A DNA stretch of 51,986 nt, from assembly GCA_937891805.1 (NCBI GenBank), contig CALATK010000273.1, positions 1 through 51,986 of the forward strand. Direction: 5' to 3'. The stretch is from an uncultured Fibrobacter sp. GTDB lineage: Bacteria > Fibrobacterota > Fibrobacteria > Fibrobacterales > Fibrobacteraceae. Shown one piece after another: positions 43,685-51,961 of this stretch. The translations under genes and the position numbers were made by a program. Positions within the stretch are counted from its first letter, which is position 1; each line of letters begins with the position of its first letter. The notes beneath the pieces are model-generated. The model saw only the letters and a program-made list of their open reading frames with translations. It was not told the DNA's origin and did not search any database.

Positions 43685-44701
43685 ATGAATAAAAATCTTG
43701 CAATTTTCGGCTTGGCCGTTTCTGCATCCTATGTGTTCGCAGTGGGTAGCCTTTGGTCCATCTCCGAAGGAAAGAACTACTCTTACCAGGTCCAGACTCC
43801 TGAAGTAGTTCAGTGCACTGGCGGTGCCCCGAACGAAATGGACGACTATGGTGCTGCTTGTTTCCAGAGCACTGGTGGTTGGTGGTTTGCTTATGACGCC
43901 ACTTCTTCCATTGCCGGCACTAGCGCCACTGTTTCTCCTGCAGACAAGAATCCCGACGGTACTTGGAAGTTGATCACCACCGACGAAACCGATGGTTCTA
44001 TCCTTCCCGGTGGTAACCTGGATGCCACCAAGGGTATCTTCGCAACTATGTCCACCACTGGTGTGGATGGCGAACACCCGGGCGTTGTCGGTATTGGCTT
44101 CAACTGGGCTAAGGCTGAAACGGCAGTGAACATCACCGCTCATGGTGGTTTCTGCTTGGCTTATTCTTCTACCGGTTCTACCGTTCAGATGGAACTCGGC
44201 TGGGATTCCAAGACCTATGGTGATGACACATGGTTCTATGAACTCCCCGAAGGCGCCAAGTCCTTGGATCTCCCCTGGAGCATGTTCAAGCAGGAAGCCT
44301 GGGATAAGGATCACTCCACCACCGTCGCTACTGCTACTGACTACTCTGTGAGCATCAAGTTCCGTATCAAGAACGGCACTTCCACCGAAATGTCCAACAC
44401 CTTCGCTATCCAGGAACTTGGTTGGCAGGGTGAATGCGGCTCTGCTACTCCGGTTGCCGGCATCGCTTCTGTGAACCAGGCTGCCGCAGCTAAGGTGATG
44501 CTCAGCAATCGTACTCTCTCCATCGCAGGTCTCTCTTCTGCTGCCAACGTGGAAGTTGTGAACCTCCGTGGTCAGGTTGTTGCTAGCAAGGTGCTCAGCG
44601 GCTCTGCTTCCATGAACCTTTCTTCTCTGGACGCCGGTGTCTACATGGTTCGCGTACAGGGTAAGGCTGTGAGCTACTCTCAGAAGGTGATTCTGAAGTA
44701 A
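43685..44701 (+). CDS. Secreted protein with type-IX-like sorting domain, probably highly expressed
   Basis: A 338-residue protein. The signal peptide (ending YVFA, ~19) is followed by a Trp/Gly-rich beta-rich domain (GGWWFAYD and FNWAKAETAVNITAHGGF). That domain resembles a carbohydrate-binding beta-sandwich but is not firmly placed. The last ~75 residues (SNRTLSIAGLSSAANVEVVN, then LDAGVYMVRVQGK and VILK) form a type-IX-like sorting domain. Codon use is strongly biased to the same codons as the ribosomal genes, unlike the neighbouring cellulases. It has its own promoter-like region with GAGAGAG before the ATG and a strong terminator. Confidence 0.75.
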   Translation: MNKNLAIFGLAVSASYVFAVGSLWSISEGKNYSYQVQTPEVVQCTGGAPNEMDDYGAACFQSTGGWWFAYDATSSIAGTSATVSPADKNPDGTWKLITTDETDGSILPGGNLDATKGIFATMSTTGVDGEHPGVVGIGFNWAKAETAVNITAHGGFCLAYSSTGSTVQMELGWDSKTYGDDTWFYELPEGAKSLDLPWSMFKQEAWDKDHSTTVATATDYSVSIKFRIKNGTSTEMSNTFAIQELGWQGECGSATPVAGIASVNQAAAAKVMLSNRTLSIAGLSSAANVEVVNLRGQVVASKVLSGSASMNLSSLDAGVYMVRVQGKAVSYSQKVILK

Positions 44702-44724
44702 TTCACTGTGATAGGATTCACAAC

Positions 44725-44757
44725 AAAGGGAAGGCTTGGCCTTCCCTTTTGTTTTTG
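44725..44757 (+). terminator. Intrinsic terminator after the secreted protein gene
   Basis: An 11-bp perfect stem (44725-44735 with 44739-44749) and TTG loop are followed by TGTTTTTG. Confidence 0.9.
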
Positions 44758-44825
44758 TAGTTTTTTTTTATGTAAAAAAATTTGATAAACCCATTAAAAA
44801 AATGTATTTTGTAGTCGAGGTTTTT

Positions 44826-46139
44826 ATGAAAAAGCTATTTATCTTTTCTTGCGCGGTGGCCTTGTCTATGTGGGGCTGCTCTAGTGATGATACAACCCCG
44901 AGTGCTGTAGACCCTACGGACTCTAGTAATTCCGCTACCCCAGACAATCCGGGCAATCCGGACAATCCTGGTGAAGGTAGTTCCGCATCCCCCCAGGGTG
45001 GAACGGTTTTCTATCCGTCGAACAAGAATGTAGATGGCGCAAATGCGTTCTATAACGGGTGGATGACAAACTTTTATGTAAGTTTTAGTGAAGAAGTGGC
45101 TCCCGCAGATGAGGTCTACTACAGTGATAGCAAGCTGCCTTTGCTCCGTCAGTCTGCACGTATAAAATTTGACCAGCCGTCTTATACGGTTTCCGAAGGT
45201 ATCGGCTATGGTATGCTGGTTGCGGCGTTCCAGGGAGATAAGGCTCGTTATGATGCCTTGATGAACTACTATCTGGCCTTTAGGTATAGCCCTGATGCCG
45301 GCGATTACTACATGATGTGGAAGATTACTGGTTTTAAGACTGGTTTAGGTTCTTCGGCTACTGATGCCGACCTCGACATTGCAGCATCTTTACTGGTTGC
45401 TCATGAAAAATGGGGTGCACCCAATGGTGACAACACCTACCTGCAACATGCCATTGAAGAGGGATCTTCTATTATGGGCAAGGAGGTGAACGCTACGACC
45501 CACTTGGTCGTGCCTGCCAACGATGGCGCTATTCTTTCTACGGGAGCGGTCTACAATATCAGTTATTTCTCCCTGGTGGCGTTTAAGTTGCTCTCTATTT
45601 ATGACACGGATCGGTCTGCGCAGTGGAACCAGACTTTGGAAGCCTCTATTGAGTATATGAAGAAGGTTCAAGATGCGGGCAATGGCTTGTGGCCCGACTG
45701 GAGCGATGTCGATGGAAATCCCAAGGATCCGCAAAACGGGTCCAGCACAGGCAAGCTTTGCGACCATTGGGGTCTAGAAGGTGTGCGTATCCCCTGGCGT
45801 TTGGTCTGGTATTACGCCTGGTTCGGTGATGATCGCGTAAAGGCTATGATTCAGAAGGCCGCAGAATTTGCTGTGGGCATTACCGGTGGCGACATTAACA
45901 TGACGTTGAACCGCTACAAGTACCAGGGAGAGGTGCAAACTAGTGGAGTTGGTGGAGGTTCTGCCGCATACAAGGGCGCGTTCTGCGCTTTGGGTATGAT
46001 TGACAGCAAGTATGCCGATTTCTTGGCCAGTTGTAATGACAACCTGCTGAATACGCCACTTGCCTCGGGAACGAACTATTTTGCACCCAGTATCCAGTTG
46101 CTGTATCTGCAGTTGCTGAATGGTAATATGAGCCGCTAA
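44826..46139 (+). CDS. GH8 endoglucanase, lipoprotein
   Basis: A 437-residue glycoside hydrolase family 8 enzyme. The lipobox is SMWGC (~residue 18), followed by a Pro/Asn/Asp-rich linker with PDNPGNPDNPGE. The general acid is Glu124 in SEGIGYGM. The family signature ATDADLDIAASLLVAHEKW is intact, with Asp180. It cleaves beta-1,4-glucan, with inversion by family. The open frame runs upstream through the preceding terminator, so I chose the ATG at 44826, which has GAGG upstream and begins the signal peptide. Confidence 0.92.
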   Translation: MKKLFIFSCAVALSMWGCSSDDTTPSAVDPTDSSNSATPDNPGNPDNPGEGSSASPQGGTVFYPSNKNVDGANAFYNGWMTNFYVSFSEEVAPADEVYYSDSKLPLLRQSARIKFDQPSYTVSEGIGYGMLVAAFQGDKARYDALMNYYLAFRYSPDAGDYYMMWKITGFKTGLGSSATDADLDIAASLLVAHEKWGAPNGDNTYLQHAIEEGSSIMGKEVNATTHLVVPANDGAILSTGAVYNISYFSLVAFKLLSIYDTDRSAQWNQTLEASIEYMKKVQDAGNGLWPDWSDVDGNPKDPQNGSSTGKLCDHWGLEGVRIPWRLVWYYAWFGDDRVKAMIQKAAEFAVGITGGDINMTLNRYKYQGEVQTSGVGGGSAAYKGAFCALGMIDSKYADFLASCNDNLLNTPLASGTNYFAPSIQLLYLQLLNGNMSR

Positions 46140-46163
46140 AATTTGATATAAATCACATTTTTT

Positions 46164-46194
46164 AAAGGAGGCCTCCCAGAGGCCTCTTTTTTTG
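46164..46194 (+). terminator. Intrinsic terminator after the GH8 gene
   Basis: GAGGCCTC (46168-46175) pairs with 46179-46186 around CCA, and A residues before it face a run of seven T. Confidence 0.9.
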
Positions 46195-46215
46195 TAAATA
46201 ATTATTACATGAGGG

Positions 46216-46221
46216 TATATT
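46216..46221 (+). promoter_or_regulatory. Candidate -10 TATATT before the third GH5 gene
   Basis: GGTATATTGTGG lies 61 nt before the ATG at 46282, just after the GH8 terminator. Confidence 0.35.
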
Positions 46222-46281
46222 GTGGCAAAAACAATCTAAATTTATACGCGTGCTTTGGGGATTTGTTAAGTGAGGATTGTT

Positions 46282-48096
46282 ATGCGTAAAATTTTTTATT
46301 GGGTTCTGTGTTTGGCTGTTTTTGTTTGTGCATCCCCTTTATCTGACAATGGGGCACTTTCCTTTAATGACGAAGGAAAAATTGTCAACGAACGTGGCAG
46401 CGTAGTCCAATTACGCGGAATGAGCTTGTTCTGGGATCAATGGGCCAGTGGATGGTTTAACCAGAATGTGGTTAAAACGCTAGCCTCGACAGATGCAAGT
46501 ACTGGTTGGGGAGCGTCTGTTGTGCGTGCCCCCATATCCCAGTTTAGTACGAGCCTTGCTCACAATATGATAGATTGGGCCAACGCTGCGGGAATATACG
46601 TGATTATTGATAACCATTCCCATTGCGCTCACAGGGCGACCAATCAGGCAGTCAGTTTTTTCGCAGATGTGTCCTCTTACGTGAAACAAAAGGGGTACAA
46701 GAATGTTCTTTACGAAGTGTACAATGAACCCCTGTACGACAACTGCTCCGGTGCCACAGATACCCAATCCGGTGGATCGCTGACATCTTGGGCAACAATA
46801 AAATCCTATGCGGAAACGGTGATAAAGGCTATCCGCGCAAATGACCCCAATGGTCTTATTTTGGTTGGCACCGGCAGATACTCACAGGATGTTGGTTCTG
46901 CTCAGAAGAATCCCATTACCGGTTATAAAAATATCGGTTATGTCCTTCATTTTTATGCTTCTGAGCCGGGACATTCGGGATTGAAAACGACTTTGTTTAG
47001 GGCCCGTTGTCAGAATTTCCCCGTGTTCATTACGGAATGGGGAACCTCTCCTGCATCGGGTAATGGAAACCTGGATTGGAACGCTATCAATACGTGGATG
47101 GCTTGGATAGAGGGCCTGGGGTATAGTTGGGCGAACTGGTCTGTCTTTGATAAGAATGAGACGGCTTCTGCTATCGCTAGCGGAGGGTCCAGCGGCTATT
47201 GGCAGGAAAGCCAGTTGACTGCTTCTGGTAAATTTGTGCGGAAGATGATGAAGGGCTTTGGTTCGGGCAGTTCGATTACCCAAATGGGCTTGAGCCAGCC
47301 GAGTTACCCGAGTTGCTCTATTTTTGATAGTGGAACCACTAATGTATTTGTGCGTGATGGCGAGGGTGAATTTAAGACTACCATCAATGCCGAGAATTAT
47401 AACGATTCTTTGAATATTCAATCGATTCAGGATGTGTCTGCCCACGCTTTTCAGGATATTTATGTTATCACTTCTGGCGAAGGTGCCTGGGCAAAGTATA
47501 AGATGAATAATGTGCCGGCAGATGGCTATTATAGATTGGCGTTTAGATACCAGGCCCCCAATAAGGACGTGGAAATATCTTATACGGTGGATGGAGTTGC
47601 CGGAAAGACGACTCTGAAATTGCCGCAAACGACTACGGCTAATACGTTCAAGGTAAATTCGTCGGCAATAGGCCTGAAGACGGGAACTGATTATATCACC
47701 TTTGACCTAGGGGGCATCTCGGCCAGTGATTTGTTGTTCGACGCGTTCTGGGCTGCACCTATGGACTCGGCTGATAGTGTCCAATTTGGTTTCTTGGAGG
47801 TGGATGAGTCCGGAAATAGGATTGTTCATGAGAAAGATATCGAAAAGGCTGAGGGCATAGTCGCGACCCGACAGTCTAGCAGGTTGCAGACACGCCTGCA
47901 TGGCCGTGTTATGGAAGTCTACGGCAATACAAGGGATGTCTCAGTAGGTATTCTTGACATGCAGGGTCGGGTGTTGCTGAAAAGGACTTTATTGGGAGCG
48001 AGTGCTGTAGATTTAAGTGGTTTGCAGCCTGGCATCTATATTGTGCAAATGAAAGGTGCTGGAATTTCGGAAACGAGGAGAATTCAGCTACAATAG
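46282..48096 (+). CDS. GH5 endoglucanase with carbohydrate-binding-like and sorting domains
   Basis: A 604-residue secreted enzyme. After the signal peptide (ending VCAS), the GH5 domain resembles subfamily 2 and covers about residues 20-315, with acid/base Glu149 in EVYNEP and nucleophile Glu252 in FITEWG. A beta-sandwich module from about 365 (INAENYNDSLNIQSIQD) resembles CBM6/35 proteins. The last ~75 residues (SVGILDMQGRVLLKR, then LQPGIYIVQMKG and RRIQLQ) are a type-IX-like sorting domain. The ATG at 46282 is preferred over the GTG at 46270, because GAGG lies just upstream of it. Confidence 0.92.
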   Translation: MRKIFYWVLCLAVFVCASPLSDNGALSFNDEGKIVNERGSVVQLRGMSLFWDQWASGWFNQNVVKTLASTDASTGWGASVVRAPISQFSTSLAHNMIDWANAAGIYVIIDNHSHCAHRATNQAVSFFADVSSYVKQKGYKNVLYEVYNEPLYDNCSGATDTQSGGSLTSWATIKSYAETVIKAIRANDPNGLILVGTGRYSQDVGSAQKNPITGYKNIGYVLHFYASEPGHSGLKTTLFRARCQNFPVFITEWGTSPASGNGNLDWNAINTWMAWIEGLGYSWANWSVFDKNETASAIASGGSSGYWQESQLTASGKFVRKMMKGFGSGSSITQMGLSQPSYPSCSIFDSGTTNVFVRDGEGEFKTTINAENYNDSLNIQSIQDVSAHAFQDIYVITSGEGAWAKYKMNNVPADGYYRLAFRYQAPNKDVEISYTVDGVAGKTTLKLPQTTTANTFKVNSSAIGLKTGTDYITFDLGGISASDLLFDAFWAAPMDSADSVQFGFLEVDESGNRIVHEKDIEKAEGIVATRQSSRLQTRLHGRVMEVYGNTRDVSVGILDMQGRVLLKRTLLGASAVDLSGLQPGIYIVQMKGAGISETRRIQLQ

Positions 48097-48121
48097 GCAC
48101 AGTCAGCTGTAAGGATATGCA

Positions 48122-48149
48122 CAAGAGGCTCGCGAAAGCGAGCCTCTTG
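48122..48149. terminator. Strong 12-bp hairpin after the third GH5 gene
   Basis: A perfect 12-bp stem (48122-48133 with 48138-48149) and a GAAA tetraloop. No T-run follows on the plus strand, so it may act as a 3' stabiliser or a weak terminator. It sits between two convergent genes. Confidence 0.6.
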
Positions 48150-48172
48150 CATTAGGACTGTTTGGAACCGTC

Positions 48173-49189
48173 TTACTTTAGGGCGAGGATTTCTTGCTCC
48201 GAAAGGCCGGATGCTGCCGAAATTGCAGAAATTGGTACGCCCTGGTTGCGCAGAGAAAGAGCCATTCCCTTGCGGGCTTCTACTTGTCCTTCTGCTCGCC
48301 CTTCTGCTCGTCCTTCAACTCTACCCTCGGCCCGTCCTTCGGTGCGGGCTCGCACCTTCAGTGCGGCAAGATAGTCTAGTTCTTCTTCTGTCATCACCAT
48401 ATTCCTTGCTTGCTCCTTCAAGAGCCTGTCCGATGCATCACTCACCAGAAGACGCTTGATTGCTCGGGCGATGGTCTCGTCGTTAAAGTCCGGTAGGTTG
48501 CTTGCCGACCCTGCGTGCTTAAGCAGGTACAGCCAGCGGTCCTCGTCGGTTTTCACCGAGCCAAGTTCCTTGTTGAACTGCGTCAGGTCGTATAAAATAT
48601 ACTTCACCTTGTCGGTTAATGTCAAGCCCTTTTCGTTGCGGATTGCCCAGGTAGCGCAATAACCGTCCTGTTTTTCTAGCGGAAAGTCGCATATCCAGAT
48701 GGCAATCGTGGGCGGAATCTCGTAGCGGAGGTCGTGGCGTCGCGAACGTTCCTCGCTTGTCAATTCCACTGTCGTTTCATTGAGGAATTCTTGGTCCCAT
48801 TCGTACTTGCTTTGGAGCATGAACGCACTGTGCTGCAATAGGATGCGTTCTATGAAACGGCTGTGCTTCGCTTTCTGCATCTCCACGTTGATGCAGAAAC
48901 CGTTGGATGTCGTTGCCCTGATGTCGAACCTGTAGGTCTTGGTTTTGGGGAATATAATGTTCACCTCGGTGTTCTTGACCGTAACCTTTGTTATCTTGTT
49001 TTCGTCTTCCAGGTGGAATACTCCGTTCAAAAAACTAATCAAGGCTTGTTCGTCGCCTAGGAACGCCTTGAATGCGGCGTCATAGAGCGGATCCAGGTAG
49101 GTGCGTTTCTTTATTTCTTCGTAGGTCCGGGCTTCCCAATATTCTTGTGAAGCAATGTCCAGGTTGGGAATGATGTCTTTAACTTCCAT
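48173..49189 (-). CDS. PD-(D/E)XK nuclease family transposase
   Basis: A 338-residue protein of the TIGR01784/PDDEXK_2 type. The opening YLDPLYDAAFKAFLGDEQ and the nuclease core (RFDIRATTSNGFCINVEMQ) are visible. A middle region with LEKQDGYCATWAIRN follows. The C-terminus carries four-residue repeats (EGRAEGRVEGRAEGRAEGQ) and a helix-turn-helix-like ending. Such proteins are related to Rpn recombination-promoting nucleases. The frame is open beyond the start to 49282, but 49189 has AAGGACACCCT ahead of it and gives the family N-terminus. Confidence 0.8.
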   Translation of the reverse strand: MEVKDIIPNLDIASQEYWEARTYEEIKKRTYLDPLYDAAFKAFLGDEQALISFLNGVFHLEDENKITKVTVKNTEVNIIFPKTKTYRFDIRATTSNGFCINVEMQKAKHSRFIERILLQHSAFMLQSKYEWDQEFLNETTVELTSEERSRRHDLRYEIPPTIAIWICDFPLEKQDGYCATWAIRNEKGLTLTDKVKYILYDLTQFNKELGSVKTDEDRWLYLLKHAGSASNLPDFNDETIARAIKRLLVSDASDRLLKEQARNMVMTEEELDYLAALKVRARTEGRAEGRVEGRAEGRAEGQVEARKGMALSLRNQGVPISAISAASGLSEQEILALK

Positions 49190-49369
49190 AGGGTGTCCTT
49201 TGCCACAGAGGTGGTGGTTGTGGCCGCATGCATGCGTTTGCAAGGAATGCCCAAAGGCATTCTCTGCAAGACATAATCGCACACGGTGGGTAAAACGAGT
49301 TTTTTGATGTTGATGCGCGCCTGCATGGTTTGCAGGCGGAACTCTACGTTAGTCGCAACAGGGCCTTTC

Positions 49370-49478
49370 CCCCGCTGGGATTCCGTCCTCTAGTCGCTCA
49401 TCTGTGGGGAGCGAAGGGAGAACTGCGCTAAGCAGATAGTTGAACTTCCCGCCCGAATCGAATACACTGCCAGCGGGG
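49370..49478. ncRNA. Candidate structured RNA or element end, strand unresolved
   Basis: CCCCGCTGG (49370-49378) is perfectly complementary to 49470-49478. Directly inside, GATTC (49379-49383) pairs with 49455-49459. Two further hairpins lie inside: CGCTC/GAGCG (49395-49413) and CTGC/GCAG (49423-49435). Such nesting is unlikely by chance. It does not match 6S, tmRNA, SRP or RNase P motifs as I know them. Confidence 0.35.
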
Positions 49479-49525
49479 TTTGGTGCTTATCTATGATAAA
49501 TATACAAAAAATGAGCGAAAAAGAT

Positions 49526-49812
49526 TTAACACAAGGGTTTCATTTGTGCGGTATCCTCGTTGTTTATGCGTTGAATGGCCCTTAACCACATTGCCAGGCG
49601 GCTTTCGTCTTGATCGTATTTTCCCTCTATGAACTTGCCGCCATGTCCGTACTTGCGATAGCGCCAAAAATCTTTTTGAAGCCGGAGTCATTGTAGACAA
49701 ACACGTACTTATATTTTTTCCGGAAGGATTAGATGCAGGCGGCTATATCGCCGCCGGATTCACGAACCTTGTTGATTTTTTTTAGCATGTCCGAATACTG
49801 TTTTCGATTCAT
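49526..49812 (-). pseudogene. Decayed small gene, unknown family
   Basis: ATG at 49812 with AAAGG upstream opens MNRKQYSDMLKKINK, which runs into an in-frame TAA at 49729-49731. The same frame continues with KYKYVFVYNDSGFKK. A shift of one base near 49670 then gives DFWRYRKYGHGGKF and LAMWLRAIQRINNED, ending at 49526. The protein-like character in both frames suggests one gene of ~95 codons broken by a stop and a frameshift. Family not recognised. Confidence 0.45.
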
Positions 49813-50039
49813 GATAGTACCTTTGCCACTATTGTGACGGTTGGGTTTATGCCTTTAATTTATTCTGTAAGGTTGGAACGGACAATAGGGCGTGCCGTTC
49901 ACCTGAGAAAAGGGCCCAATGGAGGCCTCATGTATATAGACGTGGGAAGAAGGTGAAATTTTCCTTGTAATTAAAATTTTGCAAATGCAAAAGAGGGCTA
50001 TTTTTTGACGGAACTGTCCGCTTAATCTTTATTTTTTCT

Positions 50040-50202
50040 ACATTTACCCCCGCCCTGGCAATTTCGCCAGGGTAAAACCAATCACCGGCTTGCGAGAGTC
50101 GCTTCGGTGGCGCGGTCCAGAACCCCAGGTTCGCTTGGATTTTGGGCATCGCTTCGCGGCTTATTTGCAGTCCGGGTAGTAACAACCGAAAAGGAATACA
50201 TT
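50040..50202 (+). promoter_or_regulatory. rpsB 5' leader with hairpin
   Basis: A ~160-nt GC-richer leader follows an AT-rich stretch with TTGACG (near 50006) and TACATT (near 50039). A perfect 7-bp hairpin, CCCTGGC/GCCAGGG, is at 50053-50072. Long leaders of rpsB often hold an S2 feedback site in other bacteria. Whether that is so here is inference. Confidence 0.4.
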
Positions 50203-50946
50203 ATGGCAAATCTGCCTTCCGTTGAAGACCTGCTTGCTGCAGGCTCCCACTTTGGTCACCAGACTCAGCGCTGGAACCCGAAAATGAAACCCTACATCTT
50301 GGCCGAAAAGAACGGTATCTACGTTCTGAACCTGTCCAAGACCCGTGAACTTTTGGAAGAAGCTGGCAAGGCCGCCGCCAAGATTTCTGAATCTGGCAAG
50401 ACCGTGCTGTTCGTCGGCACCAAGCCCACTGCCCGTCAGTGCGTGCTGGACGCCGCCTCTACTTGCAACCAGTTCTCCGTCACCAACCGCTGGCTCGGCG
50501 GTATGCTCACCAACTTCCAGACGGTGCGCAAGTCCATCAAGAAGATTGACAAGATCGACGCCATGGAACAGGACGGCACCTTCCAGGCCCTCTCCAAGAA
50601 GGAAGTCCTGGACAAGAACCGTGAACGCGAAAAGCTGCTGGGCGTGTTCGGCGGCATCCGCGAAATGGTGAACCTTCCTGGCCTCGTGGTCGTGACCGAC
50701 CTCCAGCACGAAAAGATTGCTGTGGCCGAAGCCCGTCGCCTCCACATTCCTATCATCGGCATCTGCGACACCAACGTGGATCCGACCCTCGTGGATTACC
50801 CGATTCCGGCCAACGACGACGCCGTGAAGTCCCTGAAGCTCATTGTTGACTACATTGCTGCAAACGTCAAGGTTCGCACCAACGACAACAAGAAGGCCGA
50901 CAAGGAAGAAGTGAAGAAGTTCGACAACGGCGAGGAAGAAAAGTAA
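50203..50946 (+). CDS. rpsB: 30S ribosomal protein S2
   Basis: A 247-residue S2 starting MANLPSVEDLLAAGSHFGHQ. Conserved segments are QRWNPKMKPYILAEKNGIYVL, NRWLGGMLTNFQTVR and IGICDTNVDPTLVDYPIPANDDA. The acidic/basic tail ends GEEEK. The frame is open to 50107, but AAAAGGAA lies just before 50203. It is the usual partner of tsf, 1 nt downstream. S2 joins last to the small subunit. Confidence 0.97.
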   Translation: MANLPSVEDLLAAGSHFGHQTQRWNPKMKPYILAEKNGIYVLNLSKTRELLEEAGKAAAKISESGKTVLFVGTKPTARQCVLDAASTCNQFSVTNRWLGGMLTNFQTVRKSIKKIDKIDAMEQDGTFQALSKKEVLDKNREREKLLGVFGGIREMVNLPGLVVVTDLQHEKIAVAEARRLHIPIIGICDTNVDPTLVDYPIPANDDAVKSLKLIVDYIAANVKVRTNDNKKADKEEVKKFDNGEEEK

Positions 50947-50947
50947 T

Positions 50948-51832
50948 ATGCAGATTACCGCTTCTCTCGTTAACGAACTCCGCCAGAAGACTGGCGTGGG
51001 CATGATGCAGTGCAAGAAGGCCCTCACCGAAACTGACGGCGACATGGACAAGGCCGTTGAACTCCTCCGCAAGCAGGGTGCTGCCGTTGCCGCCAAGCGT
51101 GCCGACAAGGCCGCCAAGGAAGGCCGCATCTACCTGATCGAAACCGCCGACAAGGCTGCTGCTTTCGAACTGTCTTGCGAAACCGAACCGGTCTCCAACA
51201 ACGACGACTTCGTCGCTCTCGCCAATATGGCTGTTAAGGCTGTCGAAACTCAGGCTATCGCCTCTGTAGATGACCTGAAGAACGCCGTGGTCGATGGCAA
51301 GAAGATCAACGATGTGCTCCAGGACGTGCTCGTCAAGATCCAGGAAAACATCGACTTCCGCAAGTTCGCCGAAATCAAGAAGGTCCCGAATTCCGTGTTT
51401 GGCGTTTACAGCCACATGAAGGGCAAGATCGGCGTGATTACCGAACTTTCTTTCGAAGGCAGCGCTTCTGACGAAGCCGCTCTCAAGCAGGCTGCTAAGG
51501 ACATCGCCATGCAGGCCGCCGCATTTGCTCCGGTGGCCCTGAACGATGCCGCCGTTCCGGCCGAAACCATCGAAAAGGAAAAGGAAATCGCCAAGGCTCA
51601 GATCGAAGCTTCCGGCAAGCAGACCAAGCCCGAATTCATGCAGCGTCAGATTGACGGCCGCGTGGCTAAGGTGCTCAAGGAAATCGTTCTCGAAGACCAG
51701 GAATTCTTCATGACTGACAAGAACCCGAAGAAGCTCAGCGTCAAGGACTACCTCCAGGAAGTCGTTGCCAAGCAGCTCGGCCTTGCTAGCCTGAAGGTCG
51801 TGAACTTCATCCGCTTCGAACGCGGAAACTAA
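50948..51832 (+). CDS. tsf: Translation elongation factor Ts
   Basis: A 294-residue EF-Ts, the guanine-nucleotide exchange factor of EF-Tu. The N-terminal UBA-like domain shows VNELRQKTGVGMMQCKKALTE. The core has SCETEPVSNNDDFV and the end LGLASLKVVNFIRFERG. Length matches the family. It follows rpsB by 1 nt, the common arrangement. Confidence 0.96.
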   Translation: MQITASLVNELRQKTGVGMMQCKKALTETDGDMDKAVELLRKQGAAVAAKRADKAAKEGRIYLIETADKAAAFELSCETEPVSNNDDFVALANMAVKAVETQAIASVDDLKNAVVDGKKINDVLQDVLVKIQENIDFRKFAEIKKVPNSVFGVYSHMKGKIGVITELSFEGSASDEAALKQAAKDIAMQAAAFAPVALNDAAVPAETIEKEKEIAKAQIEASGKQTKPEFMQRQIDGRVAKVLKEIVLEDQEFFMTDKNPKKLSVKDYLQEVVAKQLGLASLKVVNFIRFERGN

Positions 51833-51836
51833 GCTT

Positions 51837-51880
51837 GTGTCATCCTGAGCGGAGAGGCGAAGCCTCGAAGTCGAAGGATC
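51837..51880 (+). repeat. Nested-hairpin repeat, copy 3
   Basis: Begins GTGTCATCCTGAGCGGA, as in copy 1. The outer stem is ATCCT (51842-51846) with AGGAT (51875-51879). The inner stem GAGGC/GCCTC around GAA (51854-51866) differs in sequence from copy 1 while keeping the pairing. It lies between tsf and its terminator. Confidence 0.85.
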
Positions 51881-51898
51881 TCTAGCTACAATTAATTT

Positions 51899-51927
51899 GG
51901 TCGTCCCATCCGGGGCGACCATTTTTG
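51899..51927 (+). terminator. Intrinsic terminator of rpsB-tsf
   Basis: A 9-bp stem (51899-51907 with 51912-51920, one G-T pair) with loop ATCC, followed by ATTTTTG. Confidence 0.9.
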
Positions 51928-51938
51928 TATAAACCGAA

Positions 51939-51961
51939 AACCACCAGCTGGGCTGGTGGTT
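51939..51961 (-). terminator. Probable terminator for a minus-strand gene beyond the window
   Basis: A 10-bp stem (51939-51948 with 51952-51961). Read on the minus strand, it runs into TTTTC. It would serve a gene entering from the right. Confidence 0.55.

Larger units (their letters stand above)
49190..50202. other. 1-kb region without an intact gene
   Basis: Upstream of the nuclease gene lie several inverted repeats: 49238-49269 (hairpin with GAATGCC/GGCATTC), 49318-49338 (8-bp stem) and the 109-nt nested structure at 49370-49478. A decayed minus-strand gene covers 49526-49812. From about 49980 the rpsB promoter and leader region begins. I see no other coding potential. Confidence 0.6.

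Noticed and set aside
44736..44825. Upstream extension of the GH8 gene
   Set aside because: It would start inside the terminator of the preceding gene and bury the lipoprotein signal.
49111..49326. 71-codon minus-strand ORF overlapping the nuclease start
   Set aside because: Out of frame with the nuclease and covering the hairpins. No supporting ribosome site or family.
49491..49700. 69-codon minus-strand ORF
   Set aside because: Its product is basic and featureless. The protein-like signal in this stretch is in the other frames, which form the decayed gene at 49526-49812.
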